The position numbers and the translations under genes were made by a program. A stretch of 64,000 nucleotides of DNA. Origin: an uncultured Mailhella sp. GTDB lineage: Bacteria > Desulfobacterota > Desulfovibrionia > Desulfovibrionales > Desulfovibrionaceae. This document shows positions 61,945 through 64,000 of the stretch, in pieces (positions within the stretch are counted from its first letter, which is position 1; every line of letters begins with the position of its first letter). The notes below the pieces were generated by a model. The model ran no database searches. It saw only the letters and a program-made list of their open reading frames with translations, and had not been told where the DNA came from. Where the stretch lies: positions 146,849-210,848 of the forward strand of contig CAJTRG010000002.1 in assembly GCA_910578585.1 (NCBI GenBank). The letters are read 5' to 3'.

Positions 61945-64000
61945 CTATTTATTTTCAACCATAATTTTTCTTTTATCCTCTAATAGCAATACAATTTCAT
62001 GCAATATTTTATTATTGAAATTTAAAAAAAGCCAATTATCTTTCACTAGAACAAATTTATTCGCAGGCCATTCCTTTAATTCATTTTTTAAGATATCAAT
62101 ATATGGTACTAACATACCCATACAAGTATCTTTATCTGTAAATTTTCCTAAAAGCATAAAATTTCCCTTAGTTCCAATAAACATTTTTTGTTCAACATCT
62201 AAATTGGGATCAAAAAATTTCAGAAAAGGATCTAATCCATAAGGCCAAAAAGAAGCAGAAGACAGAAATGAAGTATCCATTGTATTAATATGATCTTTAT
62301 AAAAAGATAACACTTTTGGAGAATAATTTCCAAATACGACTACAGAATAAGGTTGATTTTGTCTATAATATTCAGAATCCTGTAAATTTTTAACAATTCT
62401 TTCCATTATACCATTCTGAGAATCAAACTCAATTTTCCATAATTTCTGTGCCTCTACAATTCTATATACATTCATAGGTAACAGAAAAATTAAAAATATT
62501 ATTAATATATTTTTTGCAGCAATAAATTTAGTTTTCAAAATTACTGTAACAAAAAAAGCTCCTAAAAATATATATCCATAAAAAAGAATTCGAGCTCTCC
62601 CAAATGAATCCCCTAAAATGAACTCTGATAAATTATAAGCCAAAGGTAATAAGCATATTCCAGTTAAAATAATACATAATTTTAACATTTTTATTTTATT
62701 ATTTTTTATTTGATATCCGCATAAAACAACAATCGAAAAAATACTTATCCCACACAATAACGCTACAATAGTATTATCATAGAATGGCACAGAACGAAAT
62801 AAATATACATAACAATCTGTTATAATTTCAAAAAATTTTTTAAAAGAATCTCCCAATAAATTAGGTTTAATATATTCAGATTGAAGAGTTTTTCCTAATT
62901 TTAATAAAATGCTAATTATGATTTTAAAAGAAATTAAACTTAATATAATACAATAAAATGTTCGTTTAAATTTATGACATAAAAACTTAAATGATTGTTG
63001 TTCAAAACTATACACAAGAATAACTTTACTCAAAAAGACTGTTGCAATAGTTGCTGCTCCAGGAGCATATATTCCTAACCCAAAAATAAACAATACCCAT
63101 GCAAAAATAAAGGAATAAAGAGATTTTTTCTCTGATATAATTAATGCCAATATCAAAATAGAAGGCAGCCATAAATGTGAAATAATATCTATAGCAAACC
63201 ATACCCAATACATTACTAACGGATTCAATACAATAACTAATGAAAGAACCAAATAATTAAAAAATGTTTTTTGTATATTCCAATAGTAAGCAAGCAAAAT
63301 CCCCGTAAAAGAATAGCCAAACAAAGCAAAAGAAACAGTTAAAATTGGTAAAAATCGCCCACCCAATAATTGGTTTGGCAAATAATTAGTGAATCGCCCA
63401 TTCCACCATGAAACTGATCCCCACATACCATTTATAACATAATTCCAATCATGGTTACCCCATATAAAATGGACATTATGATATAGAAAAACAATATTCA
63501 ATACAATAAAAACAGTCCAAAACATTTTTTTATACACGGCGTCAATATCACGATATTTTTGTACAACAAAAGTATCCCATTCCCCGTGTTTTTCAAGAAC
63601 TATCATAATAGATTGAATAAGTTTTTTAATAAAATTTTTTGTCTGTTCCCAAAAATAACATTTCAAAAAGAAGATAAACGAAAGTAAAAACAAAAAAATA
63701 CTTGCTGCAAACTGTGGCACAAAAACATTTCGCAGCATTAATTTTGTTTTATATTTTAATGTAAGTGAAACAATTTCATCTTTATTGACTGAAATAGTAT
63801 CTATATAAGGCCGATCATACCATACTGTTTTATTTCTCTTATAAGAATTTTTATCTACAATTATTTTATTAACTTTAATAGAAAACTCAACTTTCTTATT
63901 ATTATCTATCTTTTGTTTTGTATACAATATTAAATTTAAATCTTTATTATTCGTATTTTGCAAATAGATTGTCTTTGTTTGGTATAAAAAATTTGAAGGA
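61945..64000 (-). CDS. GtrII-like membrane glucosyltransferase (5' end outside window)
   Basis: The frame is open through the right edge, so the N terminus lies outside. A beta-rich ~90-residue part is followed by about ten membrane segments. The stretch NWNYVINGMWGS-type region (visible as WNGRFTNYLPNQLLGGRFLP) and NPLVMYWVWFAIDIISHLWL match the GtrII/glucosyltransferase-domain family that decorates O-antigen. The last ~200 residues are soluble and probably periplasmic. Very AT-rich, unlike the housekeeping genes, as is common for surface-polysaccharide genes. The sugar is unknown. Confidence 0.72.
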   Translation of the reverse strand, partial: PSNFLYQTKTIYLQNTNNKDLNLILYTKQKIDNNKKVEFSIKVNKIIVDKNSYKRNKTVWYDRPYIDTISVNKDEIVSLTLKYKTKLMLRNVFVPQFAASIFLFLLSFIFFLKCYFWEQTKNFIKKLIQSIMIVLEKHGEWDTFVVQKYRDIDAVYKKMFWTVFIVLNIVFLYHNVHFIWGNHDWNYVINGMWGSVSWWNGRFTNYLPNQLLGGRFLPILTVSFALFGYSFTGILLAYYWNIQKTFFNYLVLSLVIVLNPLVMYWVWFAIDIISHLWLPSILILALIISEKKSLYSFIFAWVLFIFGLGIYAPGAATIATVFLSKVILVYSFEQQSFKFLCHKFKRTFYCIILSLISFKIIISILLKLGKTLQSEYIKPNLLGDSFKKFFEIITDCYVYLFRSVPFYDNTIVALLCGISIFSIVVLCGYQIKNNKIKMLKLCIILTGICLLPLAYNLSEFILGDSFGRARILFYGYIFLGAFFVTVILKTKFIAAKNILIIFLIFLLPMNVYRIVEAQKLWKIEFDSQNGIMERIVKNLQDSEYYRQNQPYSVVVFGNYSPKVLSFYKDHINTMDTSFLSSASFWPYGLDPFLKFFDPNLDVEQKMFIGTKGNFMLLGKFTDKDTCMGMLVPYIDILKNELKEWPANKFVLVKDNWLFLNFNNKILHEIVLLLEDKRKIMVENK

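Overview
The window is AT-rich chromosomal DNA from a Gram-negative, flagellated bacterium that most resembles a low-GC member of the Desulfovibrionales (delta-proteobacterial sulfate reducers and relatives). The grounds are a PxxKW cysteine-rich protein, a DVU0298-family protein, several sigma-54 activators, a zraSR/zraP-like system, and flhB/fliR placed next to a large lineage-type membrane protein. The exact genus cannot be fixed from the sequence alone.

Layout. 1-7.1 kb: a truncated exported protein gene behind a sigma-54 activator, an exported alpha/beta hydrolase divergent from a LysR regulator, an orphan amino-acid ABC ATPase, and ettA. 7.1-9.6 kb: a NucS/DUF5655-like nuclease gene broken by a stop codon, a small ORF, and four tRNA genes (Phe, Thr, Pro, Thr; the two Thr copies are identical). 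9.6-16.2 kb: dnaK, then a metal-stress locus. There a two-component system (zraS-zraR, followed by a cobalamin adenosyltransferase gene) diverges from a zraP-like periplasmic protein, with a matching sigma-54 promoter on each side of a shared palindrome. 16.2-21.7 kb: trmL, a 1053-residue membrane protein of unknown function, flhB and fliR. 21.9-26.2 kb: small unknown, membrane glutaredoxin and Sel1 genes, a Nudix-like gene and rimI that share one CATG as divergent start codons, and recN. 26.3-29.3 kb: two peptide-ABC permeases behind an RdgC-like protein encoded as two adjacent genes.

29.3-32.3 kb is a gene-poor stretch followed by a prophage remnant: a fusion of a nuclease-like domain with a DUF2213 prohead-type domain, and a truncated Mu gpF-like gene. 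The fusion carries an in-frame 156-base duplication full of hairpins. 32.3-43.6 kb: a DUF3179 protein, a methyltransferase-like gene, queD, dnaE, a small membrane protein, HD hydrolase, ymdB, asparaginase and lon. 43.6-55.1 kb: a long minus-strand run, glycosyltransferase - threonine aldolase - dCMP deaminase - ribD - ribE - ribBA - ribH - nusB - leuS - lptE - holA - radC - lon, largely with tiny gaps or overlaps. It joins riboflavin synthesis to translation, lipopolysaccharide export and replication functions.

55.2-64 kb: an M20 hydrolase, the PxxKW protein, a DVU0298-family protein and speB. Then comes a defective IS5-like element that has landed exactly inside codon 3 of a small gene: removing it with one TA copy restores the reading frame. 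The window ends with a membrane diguanylate cyclase and the 3' part of a GtrII-like membrane glucosyltransferase gene that runs off the right edge.

No CRISPR array, rRNA or classical riboswitch was seen. The clearest uncommon systems are the sigma-54-driven metal-response locus with a His-rich sensor loop and cobalamin gene, the 1053-residue protein beside flhB, the two-gene RdgC, and the IS-split gene.
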